The translations under genes and the position numbers were made by a program. From Enterococcus florum (lineage in GTDB: Bacteria; Bacillota; Bacilli; Lactobacillales; Enterococcaceae), in NCBI RefSeq assembly GCF_004309355.1, contig NZ_BJCC01000031.1, positions 1 through 64,000 on the forward strand: DNA of 64,000 bases, given 5' to 3'. Below, in pieces: positions 1-8,965 of the stretch (position 1 is its first letter; every line of letters begins with the position of its first letter). The notes beneath the pieces were generated by a model, which saw nothing but the letters and a program-made list of their open reading frames with translations, did not search any database and was not told the origin of the DNA.

Positions 1-10
1 TGTTTTTCAA

Positions 11-38
11 AAGAACAAGTAAGACAGAGCTTGTTCTT
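11..38. other. Stem-loop at window start
   Basis: Two 9-base arms (AAGAACAAG at 11-19 and CTTGTTCTT at 30-38) form a perfect stem with a 10-base loop. No clear T tract follows on the plus strand. It may be the end of a gene outside the window or a weak terminator. Nothing else could be recognised in bases 1-154. Confidence 0.35.
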
Positions 39-187
39 CAGCTTAAAAAGGATCGTCAATCTTAAGTGTATCTGGGAGTGTCTATCAGATGAACAAATAA
101 CTGTTTTTTATTAGTGAAATTTAATTTGATTTTTTGAATGGTTAACCAAAGAAAATGAAACGCCTGGATGACGGAAGGAGACGAGGT

Positions 188-949
188 ATGAAAATCATCA
201 TTTTAACGAAAAATATTTTAGCCGAACAACTCTTGCAAGAGAAACTTCAACGCTTGAATTACGAAGTATTTGTTTCTAGTCATTTGTTTCAACCGGGGAA
301 TTCGCAAGAAACGGTGACTGCCATGATCGAGTATTTTCCTTTCATCATCTTTAGCGAAACCTTATCTGATGCAGAAACGTTAAGTATACTTTCCTTGATC
401 GAGGTGCAAAAGCATAAGATCTACCGCAAGGGAGCGAAGGGTCTCAAGCGTGTCGATCAAGAATATTGGCAAGAAAAAGGGATTCATGGCTGGCTTTTGC
501 AGAGCTTTGAGATCGAAGAGATTCGAGAGCTTTTTTCACAAGCAATTGCCAAACAACAAACGTTGCAATTGTTAAAACCGCTAAGCACAGAGCGAGTCGT
601 TCCATCGTCTAAAATCAGACGGCCGCAACGCGAGAAAGATCCGATGCGCTTGGACGAATGCGGATTCAGAAATAATGAACGTAAAATTATCGAGGCTCTA
701 GCCAGCGAACGAGGACAGATCGTTTCTCGGGAAAAGCTGTGCCTCATTTTATGGGACAAGGAGGCGACCAATTCCAAATTGGCTCAGCTATCCTATTTAG
801 TCAAAGGCATTAAGCAACGCTTTAATGACCTGGGGATTCATATCGAGTTGCTTCAGACCAGCTGGGGAAAAGGGTATTCCCTAACCAGTACGTTTTATGA
901 CTATTTCTCACTAGAGGAAGTTCAAAAGACGGAAGAAGCACTTTATTAA
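188..949 (+). CDS. Winged-helix (OmpR-type) transcriptional regulator beside the pilus operon
   Basis: A 253-aa protein. I chose ATG 188 rather than ATG 155 because a purine-rich ribosome site (GGAAGGAGACGAGG) sits just before it. The N-terminal ~115 residues resemble a degenerate receiver-like domain, with no clear phospho-acceptor Asp pocket. The C-terminal ~95 residues read like a trans_reg_C winged helix (segment ending WGKGYSL, typical of the wing). It lies 78 bases upstream of the major pilin gene on the same strand, so a pilus-specific regulator is the natural inference. There is no direct proof that it binds this promoter. The linkage differs from E. faecalis, where the ebp pilus is controlled by a Mga/AtxA-type protein, EbpR. 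Confidence 0.7.
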   Translation: MKIIILTKNILAEQLLQEKLQRLNYEVFVSSHLFQPGNSQETVTAMIEYFPFIIFSETLSDAETLSILSLIEVQKHKIYRKGAKGLKRVDQEYWQEKGIHGWLLQSFEIEEIRELFSQAIAKQQTLQLLKPLSTERVVPSSKIRRPQREKDPMRLDECGFRNNERKIIEALASERGQIVSREKLCLILWDKEATNSKLAQLSYLVKGIKQRFNDLGIHIELLQTSWGKGYSLTSTFYDYFSLEEVQKTEEALY

Positions 950-976
950 TCGGTACCACCATTTCATTCGGTATAG

Positions 977-993
977 ATTTGTCAAAGACAAAT
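977..993. promoter_or_regulatory. Inverted repeat upstream of the pilin operon
   Basis: ATTTGTC (977-983) and GACAAAT (987-993) are perfect 7-base arms separated by AAA, 35 bases before the major pilin start. Size and position suit an operator, possibly for the adjacent winged-helix regulator. This is inference from symmetry and location only. Confidence 0.35.
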
Positions 994-1027
994 TTATCAA
1001 AATAAAAAGAGGAAAGAGGGAAAAGAA

Positions 1028-2722
1028 ATGAGAAAGCTAGGCAAGCTATTAGCGGTTGCTGCGTTGATGCTCACGACACTAGGCAGTGGCGTAAGCGCAT
1101 TGGCTGCTGATCACGATGCTATTCAACCAGTTTCTGGAGACTTAACCATCCATAAACATTGGGCAGAAGATAGCAGTCAAATTGGGGATGAAGGAGACGG
1201 TACGGAACTTACCGGAGCGGATGCAATTACCAACCCGCCTGTCCAACACGTGCAGTTTAATGTGTACAAGTTAACACCAAAAACAGCAGGGACAGATCCA
1301 GTCGTACCTCCTTCAGAAAAAGATGGCGCTGTTTACACGAAAAATTCGTCATCGACTGAATTATCTGTTGCGTATAACGGAAATACGTATGTTTACACAA
1401 TGACTAAAGAAGCAGGCGTTGCGAAAACGGATGCAAACGGGGTCGTGAAACTGACTGGTTTGAAAGGCTTCTATTACGTAGAAGAAGATTTGGCTGCCAG
1501 CCAATCACCTAAGCCAACGATTCCAGATGGTTCAGGCGGCACCAAAGAGGTTCAAATCGCTTCACCAGTAAAACCATTTGTGATCTCAGTACCAATGACG
1601 ACAACTACAGAAGACAGCTGGAATACGGATGTCCATGTCTATCCGAAGAACCAAGGGCAAACACCAACGAAGGATATGGATGGCGCAAGCAAAAACTCTG
1701 TCAATGTCGGCGACAGCGTAAACTACGATATTCGAGTGAATATTCCTGGGGATATTGAAGACTATACGGTTTACAAAATCAACGATAAGTTAGATCCTGC
1801 ACTAACGTACACAGCAAGTTCTGCAAAAGCATATGTCTATAAAGATGACGGTGCTGGCGGATGGACAAAAGTGGAAATTCCAAACGTTGGAAATGTAAAT
1901 TACACGGTAACGAACCCAGACCCAACACCGACAACTGGTAATGAGAATACTTTGACAGTTGACTTTACTGCTGCAGGTCGTGATGCCTTGCAAGCGTATA
2001 TGGATCCAGCAAATGGAGGATACACGCACGTAGGCATCGAATTCACCGTTACGGTCAATGAAAAGGTCAAAGACAAACCAAATTACACCGTGAAGAACAA
2101 AGGGGAAATCGAGTTCAACAACGGCTTGTCATCTGAAAACGACAAAGTTCCGACAACTGAAACAGAAACCAACGTCGGTGAAGTTATTATTGATAAAAAA
2201 GATCAAAAGGGCAACGCATTAGCAGGCTCTGAATTCCAAATCGCAAAAGACAATACTGCGGCTAAAGCAGGCGACTTTATCAAAGTGAAAGTCGATGCAA
2301 ATGGAGACATTACAGATCTTGTATACCCTGGTGAAGCAGACTATGCCACAGCATTAGACTGGATCATTCGTCCAGGCGAAACAGACGCTTCGAAATTAGG
2401 CGTAATCAGCGGCAAGTATTATGCAGCAACCTTCAAGAATCTGCAAACACATTCAGGTGTGGATGACGCACGTGTGGCATTGAAATACTATGTTGTGGAA
2501 ACTCTGGCACCAGACGGCTACAACCTTCTAGGTGAACCAGTGGAGATCGACTTTGCCAATGAAAATACGACGACTCACGTTGTCACAAAAGAAGTAGTCA
2601 ACTCAAGAGGCTTCAAACTTCCAGCAACTGGTGGAATGGGTCTAATCTTGATCACGATCGCAGGTATTGCCTTGATCGGTCTTGCAGTAATGGTAGTTTT
2701 ACCAAAAAGACGCCATTCGTAA
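1028..2722 (+). CDS. Major pilin subunit, LPATG-anchored (SpaA/SpaH type)
   Basis: A 564-aa surface protein. It has a signal peptide (about residues 1-26, cleaving near ALA-AD). The pilin motif YPKN lies at residues 205-208, where the Lys is the expected site of sortase cross-linking. An E-box type segment (YVVETLAPDGY, Glu about residue 491) follows, then LPATG at 531-535, a hydrophobic span and the basic tail PKRRHS. Cna/SpaA-type beta-sandwich domains with internal isopeptide bonds are expected from the family. It is first in the pilus operon and is followed at once by a terminator-like hairpin, which suits a highly expressed shaft subunit. The gene starts 7 bases after a GAAAGAGGG-type ribosome site. 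Confidence 0.93.
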   Translation: MRKLGKLLAVAALMLTTLGSGVSALAADHDAIQPVSGDLTIHKHWAEDSSQIGDEGDGTELTGADAITNPPVQHVQFNVYKLTPKTAGTDPVVPPSEKDGAVYTKNSSSTELSVAYNGNTYVYTMTKEAGVAKTDANGVVKLTGLKGFYYVEEDLAASQSPKPTIPDGSGGTKEVQIASPVKPFVISVPMTTTTEDSWNTDVHVYPKNQGQTPTKDMDGASKNSVNVGDSVNYDIRVNIPGDIEDYTVYKINDKLDPALTYTASSAKAYVYKDDGAGGWTKVEIPNVGNVNYTVTNPDPTPTTGNENTLTVDFTAAGRDALQAYMDPANGGYTHVGIEFTVTVNEKVKDKPNYTVKNKGEIEFNNGLSSENDKVPTTETETNVGEVIIDKKDQKGNALAGSEFQIAKDNTAAKAGDFIKVKVDANGDITDLVYPGEADYATALDWIIRPGETDASKLGVISGKYYAATFKNLQTHSGVDDARVALKYYVVETLAPDGYNLLGEPVEIDFANENTTTHVVTKEVVNSRGFKLPATGGMGLILITIAGIALIGLAVMVVLPKRRHS

Positions 2723-2731
2723 GAACTAATT

Positions 2732-2762
2732 AGTGGGGGAGCCTTTCCCCCACTCATTTTTT
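2732..2762 (+). terminator. Intrinsic terminator/attenuator between major pilin and sortase
   Basis: AGTGGGGG (2732-2739) pairs perfectly with CCCCCACT (2747-2754), followed by CA and six T residues. The sortase gene starts only 16 bases later with no obvious promoter of its own. The hairpin is therefore likely a partial terminator that lowers expression of the downstream genes relative to the shaft pilin. Confidence 0.85.
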
Positions 2763-2777
2763 GAAGGGAAGACAGGC

Positions 2778-3596
2778 ATGAAACGGATTATTTTGGCAGT
2801 ATTCATTTTGCTTATCGGAGTAGGTGTATTAGGGTATCCTGCTTTGAGCAATTATCTTTCTGAAAAAAATGGGAGTTATGCACTAGACACGTATGAAAAA
2901 GAAGTTAAAAAGCAAGACAAGGAAAAACTAGAAACGGAATGGAAAAAGGCGCAGGCCTTTAATGAAACCCTCGCAGGGAATCCGGTCCATGACCCGTTTA
3001 TTGAAGGGTCTGGCTATGCGATTCAGAGCAATTATTTCGACTTATTGAATGTGAACGATACGATGGGAAAATTAGAAGTCCCGAAGATCAATGTAGAAAT
3101 GCCGATTTATCATGGTACGAGTGAGAAAACCTTAGAGCGCGGCATTGGTCATTTGGAAGGCTCCTCCTTACCAGTTGGCGGACCTAACACCCATAGTGTT
3201 TTAACTGGACATACCGGGATGACCACTGGAAAAATGTTGACTAATTTGACGGAAATGAAAAAGGGTGATTTGTTTTATGTTACCGTCCTCAACAAAGTAT
3301 TGGCTTATAAGGTGGACAAGATCCAAGTCGTCTTGCCGGAACAAACCGACGCCTTGAAGCTGATCAAAGGAGAAGACCATTGTACGCTGTTGACTTGCAC
3401 GCCCTACGGTGTCAATTCACATCGATTGTTGGTCAGAGGGGTTCGCACGAAGTATGTACCAGAAGAAAAAGCGAAAATAAAACCAATTGAAAAAACCTTC
3501 GAAAACCGTAAGGTGATGATCGCTGCGATTGCAACATCTGCGGTGATGTTGATTTTAATTGGGATTCGAATATATGTTGTTTACAAAAAAAGATAA
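2778..3596 (+). CDS. Class C (pilus-assembly) sortase
   Basis: A 272-aa membrane protein. ATG 2778 follows GAAGGGAAG; an upstream in-frame ATG at 2733 falls inside the terminator hairpin and is rejected. An N-terminal membrane span covers about residues 2-20, then the sortase domain. Catalytic His is about residue 145 (LTGHTG) and catalytic Cys about 207 (LLTCTPYGVNSHRLLVRG), with Arg in the same conserved strand. A second C-terminal membrane span (about 242-264) is typical of class C enzymes. Class C sortases join the pilin-motif Lys of one subunit to the sorting signal of the next. It sits between the two pilin genes, as in other Gram-positive pilus islands. Confidence 0.93.
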   Translation: MKRIILAVFILLIGVGVLGYPALSNYLSEKNGSYALDTYEKEVKKQDKEKLETEWKKAQAFNETLAGNPVHDPFIEGSGYAIQSNYFDLLNVNDTMGKLEVPKINVEMPIYHGTSEKTLERGIGHLEGSSLPVGGPNTHSVLTGHTGMTTGKMLTNLTEMKKGDLFYVTVLNKVLAYKVDKIQVVLPEQTDALKLIKGEDHCTLLTCTPYGVNSHRLLVRGVRTKYVPEEKAKIKPIEKTFENRKVMIAAIATSAVMLILIGIRIYVVYKKR

Positions 3597-3649
3597 AAAT
3601 GATCGCTCACATCATTAGAGGATAGACGTGAAAGGGGGAAAATGAAACG

Positions 3650-4909
3650 ATGCAAAAGAAACTGGGCAAATTTGTTCTTTTTGTTTGTCTGTTGCTGCCG
3701 TTAGTCTCGATACTGACCGGAATGAAGGGAACAGCGGCTGAAAACGACGTTCAGATAGTAATCCATAAACGAGTATTGCGAGATGCCGATCTGCCAGAGT
3801 TTACACCTCATCAAAATGACGGACATGAAGCCAGCCAAGAGACAGATATCCTTTCAAAAACGTCGTCATTGGATGGAGCCATTTTTGACGTATACGATGT
3901 CACCCGGCTGTATCAAGAAAGCGGGCTGGAGGAGCAGGCTTTTTTAGAGCAGTTCAATGAAATGAGCTGCAAGTTCGCGGCTGACTTTTTGCGACAGCGC
4001 AATGTGACACCGATCTATCAAGGTTTGAAGACGGATTCTGAAGCAGCAGACGGTGGGGTACTGAGATTCAACGTGGCCAGCTACAATCAGGAAATGTCTG
4101 CGAATGCAGTCTATCTGATCGTAGAGACTGGAGTGGACCCAGCCGCTGGTGTGACTGTTGATCTCAATCAAACGACACCACTGGTAGTGATGCTGCCAGT
4201 CTTGGATCCATTAACCAATCAGGCCATGCAAACCATCCACATCTATCCCAAAAACATCAGTTACCTGCGCAGTCCCTATTTCTTCAAAATCGGAAGAAAG
4301 ACAGATGGTACAGAGCTTCCATTAGCCGGTGCGGTTTTTGTGTTGTACCGAACGAACAGTGAAGGCAACAGAGAGTATCTGGACATGAGCCCAACAGCTG
4401 AGTTGAAAAACAAGTGGATTCCTTCAAGTGATCCAGCCAGCGATCCGGCCATCAGTCGATACACATCTAATTCGGATGGATTGGTCGAAATGAAGGATCA
4501 TTACTTGCCAGCAGGAACCTATTATTTAGAAGAGATCCAAGGCGTCGAAGGGTACAAGATAACCGAGGAACAGATTCCTTTAGTGATTCCGGAATCTGAG
4601 AAGGACGCCGAGGGGAATGCCCAGTTTGTCATGATCAATGGGCAGCAGATGGAGGAAAAGGTGAACGACAGGGTGCCAGAGAGTGCAATGACGAAAAAGG
4701 AACCGCGGATTTACAACGACGAGGTACCGAAAAAGGAACTGCCGAACACGAAAGGCGATCCGCCGTCCACCCCAACCTCGACCACCTCAACGTCGAAATT
4801 CTTACCAAGAACAGGGGAACAACGAACACTGCTATTAACCGGAATAGGGATGCTTTTATTGTTTATTGTGGGGGTCTACCAACGAAAGCAAAAACGTTCT
4901 AAACAATAA
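3650..4909 (+). CDS. Minor/basal pilin, LPRTG-anchored
   Basis: A 419-aa surface protein with a signal peptide (about 1-29), a YPKN-type motif (IHIYPKN near residue 200) and a SpaA-like domain (segments FKIGRKTDGTELPLAGAVF and YYLEEIQGVEGYKI). A Pro/Thr/Ser-rich stalk (PSTPTSTTSTSK) leads to LPRTG at 385-389, then a membrane span and the basic tail KQKRSKQ. Smaller size and a single visible SpaA-like domain suggest the basal or minor pilin, but position in the fibre cannot be proved from sequence. The ribosome site is AAAGGGGG just upstream. An overlapping ATG at 3642 is out of frame and closes early. Confidence 0.88.
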   Translation: MQKKLGKFVLFVCLLLPLVSILTGMKGTAAENDVQIVIHKRVLRDADLPEFTPHQNDGHEASQETDILSKTSSLDGAIFDVYDVTRLYQESGLEEQAFLEQFNEMSCKFAADFLRQRNVTPIYQGLKTDSEAADGGVLRFNVASYNQEMSANAVYLIVETGVDPAAGVTVDLNQTTPLVVMLPVLDPLTNQAMQTIHIYPKNISYLRSPYFFKIGRKTDGTELPLAGAVFVLYRTNSEGNREYLDMSPTAELKNKWIPSSDPASDPAISRYTSNSDGLVEMKDHYLPAGTYYLEEIQGVEGYKITEEQIPLVIPESEKDAEGNAQFVMINGQQMEEKVNDRVPESAMTKKEPRIYNDEVPKKELPNTKGDPPSTPTSTTSTSKFLPRTGEQRTLLLTGIGMLLLFIVGVYQRKQKRSKQ

Positions 4910-4965
4910 CCGTATCCAATAAATAATTTAGCTAGGTACAGAGGGAAAGATCGCGGGGTGATATT

Positions 4966-7900
4966 TTGGACAACAAAAAATGGCTAAAAAGAAGTAGTTG
5001 GTTAATAGTTGCATTCGTTTGTCTGGTCTATATTTTTACGTTTCCAAGAGGGACGGTTTTAAGGGCCGAGGACACTTCTACAGGAACAGCAGAAACCGTC
5101 CGAACAACGCAAACGACAAAAGCAAAGAAAGCAGCAAAAACAGCCGCATCAACAAGTACAAAGGAAAGCAGCAAAAGCAAAGAAACCCGAAAATCAAAGT
5201 CTTCCACAGATAAAGAAGAGACAACGGATTCGTCAACGACCTCTGTGAAAGAGACGGAGAAAGAGGATGAAAAAGAACTAGTCAAACCCAAAGGAGTCAA
5301 CCCATACTCGATAGCCGACAGGGAATTCATTCCCATCATTGGACAAAACAAATACGGCAATCCGCCAAAAGTAGAGATGATGGAAGACTTTAAGGTGGAG
5401 ACGTTAAGCAGAGCACCAAAGGCTAAATCAGGGATCGGTGTACAAAATACCGGAACGGATCGAGCGAACCGATTGGAGGTAACCAATTGGAATATCTTGG
5501 ACAGCGCCAATCAGCCGATTTCGGCTACTCATGCAGCCTTGGGGGGAGAAAATTACACACTGACCTTTGACTGGAATATGGTACTGCCAGAAGGTCAGAC
5601 TTTAAAAGCAAATGATTATTTCCGAATCAAGCTGCCCAAAAATGCCATTATCGGCGGATGGGAACCGAATCCAGCAGACTTTAGTGATTTTGCCGCACGC
5701 GTAAACGGCCAGGATGTCGTGATCGGAAAATGGCGGGTCACTGAAGACCCCAATCCAACTGTGGCAGGAGAAAAATGTGTCGAGGTCATTTTCAATGAAA
5801 ATTGTGGTCAATTGGCCATTAACAGTATCACTGGGATTCGCTTTACAACGGCGACAGGATCATTGAAAAACTATACCTTGAAAGAAATTTTGCAGGATGT
5901 AACTTTTGGAGGGATTACCAAGTCAATCCAATTTATGGCGAAGAAAATGATTCTTTCTGATGGCTGGGACGCAAAATTTGCCGCACAGGTCAGTAATAAT
6001 CAGGTACACTGGGAAATTGGTGTCAACGTGGCTGGTTCAAATGAATTGGCTGGAGATAAAGGCGACTGGCGAAGATATCCAGACGTAGACTCAGGCTTTG
6101 GGATGCAAGGAGACGCACAGCCTTATGATTGGGGTGAACATTTTACTGATATTGATGGCACCTTTGTAGAGGATCAGTTGGACCCAGGTGTGACGATCCA
6201 AGCCTTGTATATCAGTGCGAAAACCTACTTGCCAATGGATATGCCGCCAACAGACCATAGTGTCGCACATCTTCAGCATGGCGGAGTGGCTTCTAAAGAA
6301 TCTGCCTACGAATCCTATCTATTGATGGATACCGGAAATGGTCCGATGTATCGAGAAGATGGCGCGCATACGGATGCGTTGAAATACATTCAAGGACCAA
6401 AGCAGGAACATTCCTTTAGGTTGATCAAGCAAAATTCTGGTGAATCTGAAGCTGATTTTAAAGCACGTGTCAAGAGCGCTCCTCGGCAATATGGAATCTA
6501 TACTACTGGCAGCGGAGCATCCGCAGCCAGGAAAGTCATGATTCATTTCGGTAAAATCGGAAAAAATGGCGACATGCCAAAAATGAGTGATTTAACTGAT
6601 GAAAAGTATTCAAAATCAGGAAGAGACTATTTTAATCTTCGTACAGGTCAACCTGTAAAAATCTCTGATTTTGCTGTAGATGCCGCCGATTATGCCATCA
6701 AAAACGGTTTTTATGATGAAAGTGACCGAAAAATGTTGGAGGACTATTTTACGATAACCTATGGGGATTCGAATTGTATTGATGGTCAAGCAGCTACTTT
6801 TTTTGTGAGTATGGTGACGCAGTATCCGCCAGAATCACTCTCTGGACAAAAAATCAATACAGCCAATCTGCCTATGACCAGCGGACAGCTGGCGGGTGTT
6901 CCTGTTGGGGATATCTATGGTTTTGCAGACTTGACTAACCCCTACGCTGAAATTGTTTTGAACTCCAATTCGGCCATGCTGTTAAAATTGGATCAGGACA
7001 CGCAAGAAGCTTTAAATGGCTTTCAATTTAAACTGCAAAAAAACGAGGGCGGTGTTTGGCAGGATGTTCAAACCGGGCTTGTAACAGGACAAATATATGA
7101 TGATAGTTCTAAAAGCTTTGAGGGTGGGATTCGAGTAGACAGTCTCGCCACAGGAACCTATCGTTTTGTCGAAACCAATTGCCCGATTACCTATGATCCT
7201 ACTGAATCCGTCGATTACAATAGTTCACTGAATGCAGTAGTCTCAAAAGAATTTACGATACCGGGAACGAATCAGTCCAACGTCGTCTACGTTCGGAACA
7301 AGAAAAAGCCGGTTGCCAAGTATAAGATCGAACACTATGTTCAAAAATCAACAGACAGCGAAGATATTAGTAATTTTGAATTACGCGATACAGAAGGTCC
7401 GCTTTATGGAATGGTGGGGCAATCAGTTACTGCAACTCCGAAAATATATGTTGGATACGAAGAACGCAATTGTTCTTATACCGTCCGTACCGGGAATATT
7501 TTAGCGGATGGGTCACTAGTGTTGAAGCTTTATTATTTCATTAATGAAGACTTTATTCCATTCACACTGTACAAGGTCGATGAAAACAATCAAGTGATGC
7601 CTTCTGACAGCAACAAAAAGGTCGAGTTTCAGCTTTACAAGTACATTGGAACAAATCCGGCTGGAGCGGTAGGAGATCCAAACGCGCCACCAGATGGTAC
7701 TTCTTGGCAATACATCAAGAATATCACGACTGATGATCAGGGTAGAATCCGAGATAAAACGATTGACATGAATGGAGAATCTTATGCCTTGGTTGAAACG
7801 GTTAGTTATCCTGGCTATCATGTACCTTCCAACACAGAAGCCTACTGGGTGATACACACTGCTGGAGGATTACCAGTATGGATCACAACAAAAGGAAGCG

Positions 7901-8913
7901 ATAATCCCGGAGTCAACCATACCTACGATGGGAATGGGCGGTATGCCGGGCAGATCAAAAATCGGCGTGTCGGAGAATTGACTTTCTACAAACAGGATGA
8001 AGAAGGCAACAAAATGCCGTCAGACAGTCAAAAGAAAGTTGGGTTTAAGATCTATGAATTCCTTGGCAATGATATAGGCTGGAATACACCGGAGAATCAA
8101 ACCAATTTAAACAATACGATGTATTGGAAAAAAGTAAAAAATGGAGATACGTTCTACACCGACAGTACCGGGAAGGTTACAACGGGAGAAACATTCAAAA
8201 CGAAGAAAATCTATGCGGTTCAAGAGGTTGAGACCTATCCAGATTTTACTTTTGAAGCAACAGGCTTCTGGGTCTTCCGTTCTAATAATGATTTGACCTT
8301 CCAAGAAAATCTTAGTTATGTTGGACAGATCAATCCAGGATATGTGAAGCCGAGTGAATCGGATACCGGCTACCATCATTTGATCAACAAAAAGAACCTG
8401 AAAAACTTCACCTTTATTAAGGAAAACGAGAAGAAGGAAGCACTATCTGACGTTCATTTCGCTCTCTACCAAGGAAAAACAGGCAAAACATGGACAAGTG
8501 AAAATACGGACCCGCTGCATGCAGATACGTATTGGGATTTGGACACGCCTGTGGGAACAGACATCAGCGGATTGGATGGAAGGGTCAGCTTTACCCAATT
8601 AAAGAATGGCCGTTATTTATTGATGGAAACCAAAGCGAAGGTCGGCTATCAGTTGCCAACAGGTCAATGGGTAATCGAGGTGACATCAAGCGGAATCACA
8701 ATCACAGCGCAAGGCAATCCGCTGCCACCAGCCTTTTACACCACCAATAGCGGTACTGAGATCGTCTATCATTTGCCGAACTATAAAAAATTTGTTATGC
8801 CGCATGCCGGCAGTGCAGACAAGTTGATCAATACGATCGTCGGCATCACGATCTTAGGCAGTTCAATGATGGTTATGTGCGGAGCTCAGAAGGATAAACG
8901 GAAGAAAAGTTAA
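4966..8913 (+). CDS. Pilus tip adhesin with SpaA-type repeats and an unusual sorting signal
   Basis: A 1315-aa protein with a TTG start after a GGGGTGA site. In order it shows: a signal peptide (about 1-34); a Lys/Ser/Thr/Glu-rich low-complexity linker (about 38-108); a large N-terminal adhesive region (about 150-640) with collagen-adhesin-like beta-sandwich character; a first SpaA-like unit (about 665-775); a MucBP-like segment (YKIEHYVQ, about 785-860); and three related SpaA-type units (about 865-1000, 1005-1135, 1148-1260), two of which begin with nearly the same MPSDS-KKV block. The C-terminus has MPHAG at 1278-1282 where LPXTG would be, then a hydrophobic span and the tail KDKRKKS. Size and last place in the operon suggest a tip subunit. 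The host ligand is unknown. Confidence 0.85.
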   Translation: MDNKKWLKRSSWLIVAFVCLVYIFTFPRGTVLRAEDTSTGTAETVRTTQTTKAKKAAKTAASTSTKESSKSKETRKSKSSTDKEETTDSSTTSVKETEKEDEKELVKPKGVNPYSIADREFIPIIGQNKYGNPPKVEMMEDFKVETLSRAPKAKSGIGVQNTGTDRANRLEVTNWNILDSANQPISATHAALGGENYTLTFDWNMVLPEGQTLKANDYFRIKLPKNAIIGGWEPNPADFSDFAARVNGQDVVIGKWRVTEDPNPTVAGEKCVEVIFNENCGQLAINSITGIRFTTATGSLKNYTLKEILQDVTFGGITKSIQFMAKKMILSDGWDAKFAAQVSNNQVHWEIGVNVAGSNELAGDKGDWRRYPDVDSGFGMQGDAQPYDWGEHFTDIDGTFVEDQLDPGVTIQALYISAKTYLPMDMPPTDHSVAHLQHGGVASKESAYESYLLMDTGNGPMYREDGAHTDALKYIQGPKQEHSFRLIKQNSGESEADFKARVKSAPRQYGIYTTGSGASAARKVMIHFGKIGKNGDMPKMSDLTDEKYSKSGRDYFNLRTGQPVKISDFAVDAADYAIKNGFYDESDRKMLEDYFTITYGDSNCIDGQAATFFVSMVTQYPPESLSGQKINTANLPMTSGQLAGVPVGDIYGFADLTNPYAEIVLNSNSAMLLKLDQDTQEALNGFQFKLQKNEGGVWQDVQTGLVTGQIYDDSSKSFEGGIRVDSLATGTYRFVETNCPITYDPTESVDYNSSLNAVVSKEFTIPGTNQSNVVYVRNKKKPVAKYKIEHYVQKSTDSEDISNFELRDTEGPLYGMVGQSVTATPKIYVGYEERNCSYTVRTGNILADGSLVLKLYYFINEDFIPFTLYKVDENNQVMPSDSNKKVEFQLYKYIGTNPAGAVGDPNAPPDGTSWQYIKNITTDDQGRIRDKTIDMNGESYALVETVSYPGYHVPSNTEAYWVIHTAGGLPVWITTKGSDNPGVNHTYDGNGRYAGQIKNRRVGELTFYKQDEEGNKMPSDSQKKVGFKIYEFLGNDIGWNTPENQTNLNNTMYWKKVKNGDTFYTDSTGKVTTGETFKTKKIYAVQEVETYPDFTFEATGFWVFRSNNDLTFQENLSYVGQINPGYVKPSESDTGYHHLINKKNLKNFTFIKENEKKEALSDVHFALYQGKTGKTWTSENTDPLHADTYWDLDTPVGTDISGLDGRVSFTQLKNGRYLLMETKAKVGYQLPTGQWVIEVTSSGITITAQGNPLPPAFYTTNSGTEIVYHLPNYKKFVMPHAGSADKLINTIVGITILGSSMMVMCGAQKDKRKKS

Positions 8914-8922
8914 GAATACATG

Positions 8923-8963
8923 AAAGCCTATGAAATGATTTTACTCATTTCATAGGCTTTTTG
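8923..8963. terminator. Bidirectional terminator after the pilus operon
   Basis: A perfect 16-base stem (AAAGCCTATGAAATGA at 8923-8938 with its complement at 8945-8960) has T residues on one side and A residues on the other. It can serve both the pilus operon and the convergent hydrolase gene. Confidence 0.9.
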
Positions 8964-8965
8964 TA

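Noticed and set aside
2733-2777. Upstream ATG extending the sortase by 15 residues
   Set aside because: It falls within the terminator hairpin, lacks a ribosome site and adds a non-signal-like segment ahead of the membrane span.
5028-5510. 160-aa open frame antisense to the tip adhesin gene
   Set aside because: It mirrors the Ser/Thr/Lys-rich coding repeat of the adhesin, so its low-complexity Ser/Val/Phe composition is a by-product. No ribosome site was seen.
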